NCBI GenBank assembly: GCA_964403325.1
Contig: CAYOFO010000003.1
Span: 1 to 47,207, forward strand
Source: CAZQNF01 sp964403325
GTDB lineage: Bacteria > Patescibacteriota > Patescibacteriia > Magasanikbacterales > GWA2-37-8
DNA length: 47,207 nt
Direction of reading: 5' to 3'
This document shows positions 16,582-24,714 of the stretch, one piece after another. Each line of letters opens with the position of its first letter. Position 1 is the stretch's first letter. A program made the translations under genes and the position numbers. Under the pieces are notes generated by a model. That model did no database searches. It saw only the letters and a program-made list of their open reading frames with translations, and had not been told where the DNA came from.

Positions 16582-16590
16582 AGTATACCA
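16582..16590 (-). promoter_or_regulatory. extended -10 promoter of the PAP2 gene
   Basis: Minus strand TGG-TATACT (-10 at 16582-16587), about 21 nt before the ATG at 16561. No good -35 seen. Confidence 0.5.
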
Positions 16591-16700
16591 TACCTACAGG
16601 GTGGGGAGGTAATTTTAATTTTTTGCTCTTTGATGGTATATTGGGCGGTATCTTTGAGTCAGAGGTTATTTTGATACAAACTCAATTTATTTATTGGTGT

Positions 16701-17297
16701 ATGCCGGATTTTCTAGTGCATATCGGTGATTGGGCGGGGGTAGTGAAATATGGTCTGGTGTTTGTAGCTGCTTTTTTTGAAGGACCGGTCGTCATGATGA
16801 CTGCTGGTTTTTTGTTTCATTTGCGACAGCTCAAATTTTTGCCCATGTACGCGGCCCTGGTGGGCGGAGATTTTGCGGCTGATATCATGTGGTATGGAGT
16901 GGGTTATTTGGGGGCACGCAATATTATAGTTAAGTATGGAAAATTTTTTAAAATGACGCCGCAGACCATTGATTTTTTAGAGAAAAAATTTAAAAAACAT
17001 GAAAGCAAGGTTTTGTTTATCTCTAAACTAACCATGGGTTTGGGTTTGGCGGTGCCGATTTTGATAGTGGCTGGGATGTTGCGTGTTTCTTTTAAGAAGT
17101 ATATTATTTTTAATTTGTTGGGCGGGTTATTATGGACGTTATTTTTGGTAATAGTAGGCTCTATTTTCGGTAATGTATACAATCTTATTCCAGAATCATT
17201 TAAAACAGTAGCCGTGGTTGGGATTATCATTCTTTTTTTTACGCTGGCCGCAACGCTTAAACGCTATTTGATGAAATATGAAAATTTCAACCTCTAA
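16701..17297 (+). CDS. DedA-family membrane protein
   Basis: 198 residues from the ATG at 16701 (MPDFLVHIGDWAG); a TTG 26 codons upstream is possible, but the ATG gives the usual DedA length. The SNARE-associated/DedA domain (PF09335) shows FFEGPVVMMTAGFLFH, GGDFAADIMWYGVGYLGAR, and the amphipathic region KFFKMTPQTIDFLEKKFKKH followed by SKLTMGLGLAVPILIVAGM. DedA proteins help move undecaprenyl phosphate or other lipids across the membrane and keep membrane potential; this one could serve the nearby carrier-lipid phosphatase. It overlaps the next gene by 20 nt, so the two are co-translated. Confidence 0.88.
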   Translation: MPDFLVHIGDWAGVVKYGLVFVAAFFEGPVVMMTAGFLFHLRQLKFLPMYAALVGGDFAADIMWYGVGYLGARNIIVKYGKFFKMTPQTIDFLEKKFKKHESKVLFISKLTMGLGLAVPILIVAGMLRVSFKKYIIFNLLGGLLWTLFLVIVGSIFGNVYNLIPESFKTVAVVGIIILFFTLAATLKRYLMKYENFNL

Positions 17298-18024
17298 ACC
17301 TACGCTCTCTTTTATTGTTCCTACCCTCAATGAACAGGCGGTTTTGGAGCGTACCCTTCGTTGCTTGCAAGGATTAACGCAGTACGAATATGAAATTATT
17401 GTTTCTGATGGGGGGAGTATCGATGCTACCCTGGCGATGGCTTATACCTATGCCCATAAAGTAATAGAAAATAAAACAAGGGCGCGACAAACGATTGCTG
17501 AAGGTAGAAACTTGGGGGCAGCGGCCGCCCAAGGGGAGTATTATGTTTTTTTGGATGCTGACGTTGTTATTGTGAACATAAATCGTTTTTTTGTTGAAGC
17601 GGTGAGTTATTTTGCCGCGCAAGATAATTTGGCTGGCTTGACGGTTTGTGTAAAGACTTTGCCGGAGACAAGAACGGTGGGAGATATCTTTTTTCATGCT
17701 TTGGTTAACAATATTTATTACCTGTATAATAATTTGTTTGGAAAAGGTGCTTCTTCGGGAGAGTTTCAGATGATTCGGGCGGAAGTGTTTAAGCAGGTGG
17801 GTGGCTATAACGAACAATATGTTGCGGGCGAAGATAATGATTTATTTGTTCGTCTGTCGCAACAACACAAGACTCGTTTAGAGAAAACTTTGTCGGTTTA
17901 TCACACTTCTCGGCGCGCGCATAAAATTGGCTGGATAAAACTCATTATGCTGTGGATTGGCAACATGGTTTCAATTAAGATGCGTAATCGTTCTTTTAGC
18001 AAAGAATGGACAGTCATTCGTTAA
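17278..18024 (+). CDS. GT2-family glycosyltransferase
   Basis: 248 residues of the GT-A fold: SFIVPTLNEQAVLERTL, then the nucleotide-binding SDGGSIDAT, the metal-binding DAD in FLDADVVIV, and the later GGYNEQYVAGEDNDLFVRL with the catalytic ED. It ends in a hydrophobic patch (LIMLWIGNMV) that may attach it to the membrane. Inverting transfer of a sugar onto a lipid or glycan is expected; the acceptor is unknown. It begins inside the DedA gene, so the two form one operon. Confidence 0.9.
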   Translation: MKISTSKPTLSFIVPTLNEQAVLERTLRCLQGLTQYEYEIIVSDGGSIDATLAMAYTYAHKVIENKTRARQTIAEGRNLGAAAAQGEYYVFLDADVVIVNINRFFVEAVSYFAAQDNLAGLTVCVKTLPETRTVGDIFFHALVNNIYYLYNNLFGKGASSGEFQMIRAEVFKQVGGYNEQYVAGEDNDLFVRLSQQHKTRLEKTLSVYHTSRRAHKIGWIKLIMLWIGNMVSIKMRNRSFSKEWTVIR

Positions 18025-18129
18025 AATCGTTTTCGCCAGCCCATGTTTTTAAAAATATGCAGTGTTTGTAATAAATCGTGTTTAGGGACGTTATAAAGAG
18101 TATGTTTTAGCTTTGATCGTAATTTTACT

Positions 18130-19026
18130 ATGGATGATTTTCAACAAGATTTGTATAATCGTATTATCAATTCTGAAAAACCAATACCACCTTCACTCTC
18201 TCGACGTTACCCGTGTTTGCAAAAGCCAATAGTTTTTTTTCGGCGTGGGGTACGACGGGTGTATAACATGTTTACATTGGGACAGCGCTTGCGTGTGCAA
18301 CCTTTTTTTGCGCAGGTAGCCGCGCGCCATTCATCATTATTGCTGCGTAAATTGGGAGAGAGTGACATGTATTTACAGCACAACAAAGTGCGTAATTTGT
18401 CGGTAGCTATTGGTCGTTTAAATGGTTTGGTAATTCCTTGTGGAAAAACCTTTTCTTTGTGGCGGGAAATTGGTTTGCCGACGGTCCGACAAGGCTATTT
18501 GCCAGGCATGCTGTTGTCTCAAGGTCAGGTTTCTGAAGGGGTGGGTGGCGGTTTGTGTCAATTGTCGAATTTTTTAACCTGGATTTTTTTGCATACTGGT
18601 GCTCAACTGGTGGAGCGCCACCATCACTCGGTCGACGCTTTTCCAGATTCTGGCCGTACATTACCTTTTGGCAGTGGGGCTACAATTTTGTATAATTATC
18701 GCGATTTAAAAATAAAAAATATTACTTCTCAGCCGTTACAAATAAAATTATGGCTGACGGCCACCCATCTTAAAGGTCAGATTTTAACACCTGGTCTAGA
18801 ATCTAAAAAGTTTCGTGTGGTTGAAAAAAATCATTGTTTTCTCCAAAAGAATAATCATTTTTTTCGTTTTAATGAAATTTTTCAAGAAACTTACGAGCGT
18901 GGGCAAAAAATAAAAACCGAAAAAATATTTACGAATTTTGCCCCGGTGACCTACGCACTCAATGCGGAAACAATTAAGCAGTTGGGTTATCGGTTTATTG
19001 ATTTTGATACATTGTCTTTGCCATGA
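18130..19026 (+). CDS. VanW-family protein (short form)
   Basis: 298 residues. The VanW domain (PF04294) spans about 95-200: the SVAIGRLNGLVIPCGKTFSLW start, the signature GVGGGLCQLSNFL, and HHHSVDAFPDSGRTLPFG. There is no signal peptide or clear membrane helix, and a basic region (RRGVRRVY) lies upstream. Named after the accessory gene of vanB vancomycin-resistance clusters, the domain has no settled biochemical role and occurs widely without resistance, so resistance should not be inferred. It overlaps the metallopeptidase gene by 4 nt (ATGA). Confidence 0.88.
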   Translation: MDDFQQDLYNRIINSEKPIPPSLSRRYPCLQKPIVFFRRGVRRVYNMFTLGQRLRVQPFFAQVAARHSSLLLRKLGESDMYLQHNKVRNLSVAIGRLNGLVIPCGKTFSLWREIGLPTVRQGYLPGMLLSQGQVSEGVGGGLCQLSNFLTWIFLHTGAQLVERHHHSVDAFPDSGRTLPFGSGATILYNYRDLKIKNITSQPLQIKLWLTATHLKGQILTPGLESKKFRVVEKNHCFLQKNNHFFRFNEIFQETYERGQKIKTEKIFTNFAPVTYALNAETIKQLGYRFIDFDTLSLP

Positions 19027-19568
19027 TGCGGGTTGATTATTCTTGGGCTAAAAATAAACATTCGCGTCGAATCAGTATTACCTTGGGTCGCGATTTGCGG
19101 GTAATGGTGCGGGTACCGCGCCGAGTCAATCTTGAGAGTGCTCAAGCATTTGTGGCTAGTAAAATGGCCTGGATAGAGAAAAAAATTCGATTTTTACAGC
19201 GACAAAAGCAAGTCGGAGTGCTTTTGCCCAAAGGTCGAGCGAGTTATCTGCAGTTTCGTGAATCTGCCCGTTCCCTGATAGCCAAAGAAATACTGGAAGT
19301 AAATACTGTGTATGGTTTTTTGTATCATCGCATTGCTATCCGGGATCAAAACAGCCGGTGGGGGAGTTGTTCCAAAAAAGGAAATCTTAATTTTAATTAC
19401 CGGCTTATTTTTTTACCGCCAGAATTGCGTCAGTATGTACTGGTCCACGAACTTTGTCATTTGCAAGAAATGAACCATTCACCACGTTTTTGGCAGCTAG
19501 TGAGTCGGACTGTTCCCGATTACAAAGAGTGTCGACGGCGTTTAAAAGCAGATTTTATTTGGTCATAA
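19023..19568 (+). CDS. YgjP-like (DUF45/WLM-related) zinc metallopeptidase
   Basis: 181 residues (or 180 if the second ATG is used). The N-terminus SRRISITLGRDLRVMVRVPRR and the C-terminal SRWGSCSKKGNLNFNYRLIFLPPELRQYVLVHELCH are typical of the YgjP family (PF01863). The zinc site HELCH (HExxH) is followed by the usual MNHSPRFW, with the third His. Members are cytoplasmic putative metalloproteases; a nucleotide pyrophosphatase role has also been proposed for the family. Co-translated with the VanW gene through the ATGA overlap. Confidence 0.9.
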   Translation: MMRVDYSWAKNKHSRRISITLGRDLRVMVRVPRRVNLESAQAFVASKMAWIEKKIRFLQRQKQVGVLLPKGRASYLQFRESARSLIAKEILEVNTVYGFLYHRIAIRDQNSRWGSCSKKGNLNFNYRLIFLPPELRQYVLVHELCHLQEMNHSPRFWQLVSRTVPDYKECRRRLKADFIWS

Positions 19569-19622
19569 AAACTCTTGCTAAAACCAGGCTTTGCTGGTAT
19601 ATATACTTATATTCGTTTTTGC

Positions 19623-19937
19623 ATGAAAGAGCAAAAACCTTGGACATTTTCCTCGGTTATTCAATTTTACAATATGCCCGAAGAGTTTCCTCCTCAAGAA
19701 AAATTTTTTCTCAATAAAGAGAAAGTCAGCGAAAAAATGAAAGATCTTTTTCATTGGATTACGGTTTATCAGATTGTTTTTAAAAAATCAAATGGTGAAG
19801 TGCTGGCGAGCCTATCTGCTCTTATAGCTTTGGTTATTACAATCATTCTCCCGTTTTTTGTTTTTTTGGCCGTTATCATAGCTTTGTGGTGTGATATTAC
19901 CATTGCGCTTAAAAAAAAGCCTGATTCACTGGTCTAA
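19623..19937 (+). CDS. small hydrophobic membrane protein, 104 residues
   Basis: From the ATG at 19623 (MKEQKPWTFSSVIQFYNMPEE); the frame could open at a TTG at 19575. The soluble N-terminal half is followed by a roughly 38-residue hydrophobic region (ASLSALIALVITIILPFF and FVFLAVIIALWCDITIAL) that would form a helical hairpin with the proline near the turn, then a short KKKP tail. No family recognised. It lies between the metallopeptidase and the small heat-shock gene on the same strand. Confidence 0.65.
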   Translation: MKEQKPWTFSSVIQFYNMPEEFPPQEKFFLNKEKVSEKMKDLFHWITVYQIVFKKSNGEVLASLSALIALVITIILPFFVFLAVIIALWCDITIALKKKPDSLV

Positions 19938-19971
19938 ACAAGTATTGGTTTTTCCTCCTTTGCCTTAATTT

Positions 19972-20400
19972 ATGATTTCTTCCTCGAATTCTTACCCGGC
20001 AGCCATCCGAGTGTCCCAGCTCGCTTCGTCAGGGCGAGACACTGTTCCGGAGCGTTCTATTGCTACTGAAGAAGGAAAAATTCCAGTTGCGGTGCTTGAG
20101 CGCCAGCAAACCATTGTCGTCATTGCCAGCATGGCTGGTACTGATCCGGAAAATATCTCTCTTCATTTGCATAATGATTTGCTTACCATTCGTGGGCAGC
20201 GTTTTTTGCCAGGCGCGGTTGAGGATGATGTTTATTTTTATAACGAATGTTTTTGGGGAGAATTTTCTCGCACCATTGTTTTGCCGGTAGACGTAAAAAC
20301 CGAATCAGCGCGCGCCGAGTATCGTCACGGTGTCCTGGTTATTACTTTTGACAAAGCGAAAATCGACACCAGTATTCCCTTGATTTTTGTTGAAGAATAA
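19972..20400 (+). CDS. small heat-shock protein, Hsp20/alpha-crystallin family
   Basis: 142 residues. The alpha-crystallin domain covers about 40-135: VLERQQTIVVIASMAGTDPENISLHLHNDLLTIRG, then ECFWGEFSRTIVLPVDV, and AEYRHGVLVITFDKA. The usual A-x-x-x-x-G-V-L motif is seen as AEYRHGVL. The N-terminal arm is Ser-rich, and the C-terminal IPLIFVEE carries an I-x-L-I-like extension used for oligomer assembly. The protein holds unfolding proteins for refolding by the DnaK system. Starts 34 nt after the membrane-protein gene. Confidence 0.92.
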   Translation: MISSSNSYPAAIRVSQLASSGRDTVPERSIATEEGKIPVAVLERQQTIVVIASMAGTDPENISLHLHNDLLTIRGQRFLPGAVEDDVYFYNECFWGEFSRTIVLPVDVKTESARAEYRHGVLVITFDKAKIDTSIPLIFVEE

Positions 20401-20446
20401 TTGTCTTTCATTATTTAAATTAATATTGAGCCAGAGCTCTGAGCAT

Positions 20447-22429
20447 ATGCCTCAAACTGCGGTATCAACAGAAAAATCATCTTTTTCTCAAAAAAAAATA
20501 GTCAGGCGAATTTTTCAAGTATTCTTAGTGTTGGTCCTGCTGGTTGGAGTGGCTGGTTTTTTGACGTATCCACTTTTTTTCACCGGCAAGATTTTGCCAG
20601 GCGTGTATGTTGGCTCATTGCCGCTGGGTGGGTTAAGCCTGGATGGAGCGCGGCAGGCTATGGAGAGCTACAATAATCGGTTAGCCCAAGAAGGGGTTGC
20701 TTTACAATTAACTGACCAGGCAGGAAAAAATATCAGTCTTTCCTTGCGTTCCGAGCTGGTTGTTAATGATAATTTTATAGTGTCAGTAGATGCGGCCCAA
20801 ACTGCCCAAGTTGCGTTGAATTTTGGAAAAGAAGGTTCTTTTTTACAAAATTCTTTTCAGGCCTGGGGTTTTTTGTGGCGACCGGTTCATTTGCCGGCTT
20901 CACTCCTTATGGATGATGAAGCTCTCAGCAATATTATAAAAAATCGACTTCAAGAATTTACGGATCCTGGTCATAATGCATCTTTTCATATAGAAAAAAT
21001 TACTCCACTCGAGTATGTTTTGCGCTCCGAGCAAGCTGGAATTATTTTTGACGCCCGCGAAGTGGTTGAATCTATCAAAAAAACGCTAAGCAATCTTGAG
21101 ATGAGGCCGATAAAGGTGGTTGCGCATCGTTTTTTGCCGACGGTCACACAGGCTGATTTGGCTTCGGTGGAGGCAGATCTGCCAAAAATAGTTGAACGTG
21201 GAGATGTAGCGCTCGAATTACCGGGTCATGTTGGTGCTGAGACAGCTTCATCGTGGTTCATTTCTCCACTCGTCTACGGTGATTGGATAGAAATACAAAA
21301 AAAAGATAGTGGCGCGTCATTGGGGCTTAATCGAGAAAAGGTTTTAGCGTATTTACAGGCGAGTGTTGCTCCGCTCGTGGAAATTATTGCGCAAAACCCG
21401 GTATTTAGCATAGAAAATAATCGAGCACAGGAATTTAGGTCCGGGCATCCTGGCCAGATTTTGGATGGTGAACAAACCTACGAACGCCTGAATACTCTCT
21501 TCCAAACTATAACCGTGTCCTCGTCTTCGACCTCAGTGCCAGTGGCGCTGATCATCACTGAGCCGGCTGTAAAAACCGGGGAGATCAATAATTTAGGTAT
21601 TAGCGATGTGGTAGGGGTCGGGAGCTCAAGTTTTAAAGGGAGTCCGGTGAATCGTATCAAAAATATTACTCGTGCCGTCAATCGACTCAACGGAGTCTTG
21701 ATTGCCCCAGGTGAAGAGTTTTCCACCAATAAATTTGCCGGTCCTTATACGCCGGAAAATGGTTTTTTGCCGGAATTGGTTATCAAAGGCAATGAGATTA
21801 AGGCCGAAGTAGGTGGGGGAATGTGTCAGATCGGCACAACCTTATTTCGTATGGCTATGAATTCAGGTATGCCCATTACTGAGCGTCACAACCATTCTTT
21901 AGTAGTTGGTTATTACAGCGATCCGGTAAATGGAAATCCTGGTACTGATGCCACACTGTATGACCCCTTACTGGATTTTAAATTTAAAAATGATACCGGT
22001 AATTATCTTTTGCTTGAGACGGCAATAAATACAAAAACTCAAATTTTGACATTTACTTTGTGGGGCAAAGCTGATGGGCGCAGCGGCTCTTTTACTCACC
22101 CGATTGTAAAAAAATGGCTCCCGGTTGGTAAAACTCAAAATACGTTTACCGATACGCTCAAGCCCGGGCAACAAAAATGTCAGCATGCTTATATGGGTGC
22201 ACAGACAACCTTTACCTATAGTCGTATTACCTCGCAGGGAGAGAAAATTGATCAGATTTTTGATAGTTATTATCGTTCCTTGCCGCAAATATGTTTGGTT
22301 GGTCAGGTGCCAACAGCTGCCCCTGTCACCAATGGTCCTTGCCGGCCAGGGGAGGTCTGTACGATTATCGAACCTCAGCCGGATGGCACGAGTGTTAAAG
22401 CCCCGGCCGCCAGTACGGATGTGCCCTAA
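20447..22429 (+). CDS. VanW/YoaR-like cell-envelope protein
   Basis: 660 residues from the ATG at 20447 (MPQTAVSTEKSS); a frame to 20387 would overlap the heat-shock gene. One membrane helix lies at about 25-45 (FQVFLVLVLLVGVAGFLTYPLFF), with the rest outside. Two peptidoglycan-binding-4-like regions (PF12229, about 60-330) begin PGVYVGSLPLGGLSLDGA. A VanW domain follows at about 410-550 (NRLNGVLIAPGEEFSTN, EVGGGMCQIGTTLFRMAM, RHNHSLVVGYY). The C-terminus (GQQKCQHAYMGAQTTFTYSR) is a further domain with G5-like character, then a Pro-rich tail. It probably binds or remodels cell-wall material; the molecular role of the class is unknown. Last gene of the 18130 operon. Confidence 0.9.
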   Translation: MPQTAVSTEKSSFSQKKIVRRIFQVFLVLVLLVGVAGFLTYPLFFTGKILPGVYVGSLPLGGLSLDGARQAMESYNNRLAQEGVALQLTDQAGKNISLSLRSELVVNDNFIVSVDAAQTAQVALNFGKEGSFLQNSFQAWGFLWRPVHLPASLLMDDEALSNIIKNRLQEFTDPGHNASFHIEKITPLEYVLRSEQAGIIFDAREVVESIKKTLSNLEMRPIKVVAHRFLPTVTQADLASVEADLPKIVERGDVALELPGHVGAETASSWFISPLVYGDWIEIQKKDSGASLGLNREKVLAYLQASVAPLVEIIAQNPVFSIENNRAQEFRSGHPGQILDGEQTYERLNTLFQTITVSSSSTSVPVALIITEPAVKTGEINNLGISDVVGVGSSSFKGSPVNRIKNITRAVNRLNGVLIAPGEEFSTNKFAGPYTPENGFLPELVIKGNEIKAEVGGGMCQIGTTLFRMAMNSGMPITERHNHSLVVGYYSDPVNGNPGTDATLYDPLLDFKFKNDTGNYLLLETAINTKTQILTFTLWGKADGRSGSFTHPIVKKWLPVGKTQNTFTDTLKPGQQKCQHAYMGAQTTFTYSRITSQGEKIDQIFDSYYRSLPQICLVGQVPTAAPVTNGPCRPGEVCTIIEPQPDGTSVKAPAASTDVP

Positions 22430-22485
22430 CTAGAGGTAAGTAGAGAGGTGTAATGGTATAAACTCAGACTCTGAGTAGAGTTAAA

Positions 22486-22520
22486 ATAAAAACTCCACCT
22501 AAGAGTTTCCCTAAGTGGAG
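22486..22520 (-). terminator. terminator of the structured RNA gene
   Basis: On the minus strand CTCCACTTAGGG, AAA, then CTCTTAGGTGGAG (12 pairs including wobbles), followed by TTTTTATTTTAA. Located at the 3' end of the ncRNA at 22488-22707. Confidence 0.8.
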
Positions 22521-22707
22521 GTTGAAAGCAAGCGGGGTTATCCCCCAGAAACCGCACCCAAGAAGATGGGTTATTGGAGAAGGCGAGCGTAAGCCTGCGC
22601 TTTCCAGCAACCCATCCCCATGCTTGTCGTGGATACGGGTGGTTACATACTAGATGTCTTCTAGCGGGCAACCATCTATGTCCAGACTTGTTTCTCTTCC
22701 TTTCGAA
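22488..22707 (-). ncRNA. structured RNA of unknown class, about 220 nt
   Basis: No convincing reading frame with a start covers this interval on either strand. The minus strand has a consensus promoter at one end and a terminator at the other. The transcript folds into a closed multi-branch shape: GAAACAAG near the 5' end pairs with CUUG-C-UUUC just before the terminator. Inside are a hairpin GGUUGC...GUAACC topped by CUAGA/UCUAG, a long arm GAUGGGUU...AACCCAUC of about 50 nt, and a GGGG/CCCC hairpin. It is not tmRNA (no Ala tRNA-like ends), not SRP RNA (no GGAAGGAAGCAGCC-type loop) and not RNase P. Size and strong promoter recall 6S RNA, but the branched centre does not fit well. Confidence 0.7.
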
Positions 22708-22713
22708 CTAATA

Positions 22714-22742
22714 ATACTATCATGATACTTAAACTTTGTCAA
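22714..22742 (-). promoter_or_regulatory. strong promoter of the structured RNA
   Basis: Minus strand TTGACA (22737-22742), 17-nt spacer, TAGTAT (22714-22719): one of the best consensus promoters in the window, with a predicted start near 22707. Confidence 0.85.
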
Positions 22743-22811
22743 TAGTTAACCTGTGGAAAACATTTAATTTATATTAATACGTCTTTAATATGTTTAGTTT
22801 TAACCAAAAAG

Positions 22812-23003
22812 ATGGTGGACAAGTCTGGTTTGAACTATCCGCGCTGGGAGTCTGTACTGGTGTATAGCAAAGAATTTGCTCATTGGTTGATTGATTATGT
22901 TTGTGATGAATCAGAAAAAGAACGCGCACAGCAGGAGTTGCAAGTTGTACCGAAAGAATTATTGGTTGATCGTATGATTGGGATCGGGAGATGCAAGGTT
23001 TAG
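22812..23003 (+). CDS. small hypothetical protein, 63 residues
   Basis: An ATG frame MVDKSGLNYPRWESVLVY ending IGRCKV. It is helical and Glu/Asp-rich with no membrane segment. Continuing in the +1 frame would add LVQKILGSEQEMRLHVKEV before the next stop, so the gene may once have been, or may still be, about 87 residues with a frameshift near 22990. No family recognised. Confidence 0.45.
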   Translation: MVDKSGLNYPRWESVLVYSKEFAHWLIDYVCDESEKERAQQELQVVPKELLVDRMIGIGRCKV

Positions 23004-23077
23004 TACAGAAGATTTTAGGCAGTGAGCAAGAAATGAGGCTTCATGTCAAAGAGGTGAGAAAGTTGCCACCGCAATAA
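22991..23077 (+). CDS. possible 28-residue ORF overlapping the previous gene
   Basis: ATG at 22991, 4 nt after a GGGAG purine string, opens MQGLVQKILGSEQEMRLHVK and ends at TAA 23075-23077. It overlaps the 22812 gene by 13 nt. It may be a coupled tiny gene or the displaced C-terminus of that gene; the sequence alone does not decide. Confidence 0.25.
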   Translation: MQGLVQKILGSEQEMRLHVKEVRKLPPQ

Positions 23078-23113
23078 TAAACGCCATTACATTAATGACA
23101 AAGTTTGAGTTTT

Positions 23114-23362
23114 ATGTCACAAGTCATTCTCTATACCACGAGTTATTGCTCATATTGCCTAAAAGCCAAGCAGTTTTTGCAATCCAAGTGTATTAATTTT
23201 ACAGAAATAAATGTAGAAGATGACGAAGTGTTGCGTGAGAGTGTGGCGCAAAAATTTAATTGGTACACAGTGCCAATCATTGTGGTCGAAGATCGTTGTA
23301 TCGGTGGGTATGATGATATGATGCGATTATATGCTGAGGGTAAATTTTTGGTCGCACAATAG
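23114..23362 (+). CDS. glutaredoxin
   Basis: 82 residues from the ATG at 23114 (MSQVILYTTSYC); a TTG three codons upstream is less likely. The thioredoxin-fold redox motif is CSYC (residues 12-15), the cis-proline is in WYTVPIIVV, and the glutathione-binding GGYDDM follows, as in GrxC-type dithiol glutaredoxins. It reduces disulfides or glutathione mixed disulfides in the cytoplasm. CPR cells usually lack glutathione synthesis, so the in vivo reductant may be another thiol; that is inference. Confidence 0.93.
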   Translation: MSQVILYTTSYCSYCLKAKQFLQSKCINFTEINVEDDEVLRESVAQKFNWYTVPIIVVEDRCIGGYDDMMRLYAEGKFLVAQ

Positions 23363-23418
23363 AAAGAGATGGACTGTGGTCTAAAAACAATAATGTTTAG
23401 TTGTTTACTTAATATTTT

Positions 23419-24624
23419 ATGGTTATGCAGCATCGTTCCCTTTCTTCGCCGGTACTTTGGCGTCTATGTCGCAGTGGTGGGTTTATTTTAGCCTGGTTGA
23501 TAGTAGCAGGTTGTGGCAAAAACAGCCTGCCAGTTACCACTGCCGATCCAAATTATATTTTACACCCGACATCTTCGCCGGATTTGCCCCCGGTAACGAC
23601 GGTACCGGTAACAACGTCCTCGGTCAGTGCTAACCCAGTCGCTGGCACTTCGCTTGCAGCAACTTCCACCCCGAGTACTTCGGCAGTGTCAGAGGGAGTC
23701 GTGCAGACACCTGGTTTGGTTGGTATCCTTACAAAGGATGGTGTTACGCCACCGTCACCGAGCTCTACTTCGGTGACAGGAAAACCAGTGCTGCGTCAGT
23801 CGCCTCAGATATCTGGTTGCCCTATTTTTCCGGCTGATAATGATTGGAATAAAGATATTTCCGGGCTTCCCGTGCACCAAAATTCCCAGATTTATATAAG
23901 AAGTATTGGTTTTAACGGATATATTCATCCGGATTTTGGTGAAAATATTACCTATGGCATACCATATAACCAGGTAAGCGAAACCGTTAAAAAAGTACCG
24001 GTGCGTTTTTTGTATGCGGCAGAGAGTGATGTTGGTCCTTATCCATTACCGCCGACACCGCTTATCGAATACGGGGATGACAAACACCTGATTGTTTTGG
24101 ATACGAAAGCTTGTCTGTTGTATGAACTATATAAGGCCCGTTTGGTTAAGGGAGTATGGAACGCTGCGGCTGGAGCGATTTTTGACCTGAAGAGTAATGT
24201 TTTGCGTCCAGATGGGTGGACATCGGCTGATGCCGCCGGACTACCCATTTTCCCTGGATTAGTACGATACGAAGAGGTGATGAGCGGGCAAATAAATCAC
24301 GCCTTGCGCTTTACCGCCCCCAATACGCAAAATGCGTATATTCACCCAGCTACTCATGCGGCCGGCAGTGATAATGCCGCCTTGCCGCCTATGGGGCTAA
24401 GAGTAAGATTAAAACCCGAGTTTGATATCTCTGGATTTTCTCCCACGGCCCAAGTACTCCTTACTACCATGAAAAAGTATGGCCTTATTTTGGCGGATAA
24501 TGGAAGCAGTTGGTTTGTATCAGGTGTTTCAGATCGTAGATGGCAAGACAGTATTTTGTCCGAATTAAAAAAAGTGCCGGGTAGTGCGTTTGAGGCAGTG
24601 GATACGGGTAAAGTTATTCGTTAA
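23419..24624 (+). CDS. secreted lipoprotein with conserved C-terminal domain of unknown function
   Basis: 401 residues (399 if the second ATG is used). The N-terminus has a signal with lipobox FILAWLIVAGC, so Cys is probably the lipidated residue 1. A Thr/Ser/Pro-rich linker of about 100 residues spans the wall. The folded domain starts CPIFPADNDWNKDISGLPVH and includes PIPYNQV-like strands, VRFLYAAESDVGPYPLP, HLIVLDTKACLLYELYKA, WTSADAAGLPIFPGLVRY, and a late ALRFTAPNTQNAYIHPATHAAG with two His. I recall the PADNxWN...WTSADAAGLPI pattern from secreted proteins of many bacteria that have no assigned function. Terminal GKVIR follows a helix. Confidence 0.85.
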   Translation: MVMQHRSLSSPVLWRLCRSGGFILAWLIVAGCGKNSLPVTTADPNYILHPTSSPDLPPVTTVPVTTSSVSANPVAGTSLAATSTPSTSAVSEGVVQTPGLVGILTKDGVTPPSPSSTSVTGKPVLRQSPQISGCPIFPADNDWNKDISGLPVHQNSQIYIRSIGFNGYIHPDFGENITYGIPYNQVSETVKKVPVRFLYAAESDVGPYPLPPTPLIEYGDDKHLIVLDTKACLLYELYKARLVKGVWNAAAGAIFDLKSNVLRPDGWTSADAAGLPIFPGLVRYEEVMSGQINHALRFTAPNTQNAYIHPATHAAGSDNAALPPMGLRVRLKPEFDISGFSPTAQVLLTTMKKYGLILADNGSSWFVSGVSDRRWQDSILSELKKVPGSAFEAVDTGKVIR

Positions 24625-24714
24625 ATGAGAATATCGGTAGAGATCTTTCGGTACCATGGGTACTTGCCAAAGCCGACAAAACAGAGTAATATCGTGAAAT
24701 ATTAATTAGCTTTT

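Noticed and set aside
18130..19026. Vancomycin resistance determinant
   Set aside because: VanW alone, without VanR/S/H/B/X genes, is not evidence of resistance.
22426..22671. 81-codon minus-strand frame
   Set aside because: It covers the terminator and arms of the structured RNA and its composition (MPARRHLVCNHPYPRQ) does not resemble a protein.
22488..22707. Identity of the structured RNA as tmRNA, SRP RNA or 6S RNA
   Set aside because: No tRNA-like ends or tag frame, no SRP domain IV loop, and a branched centre instead of the single open bubble of 6S.
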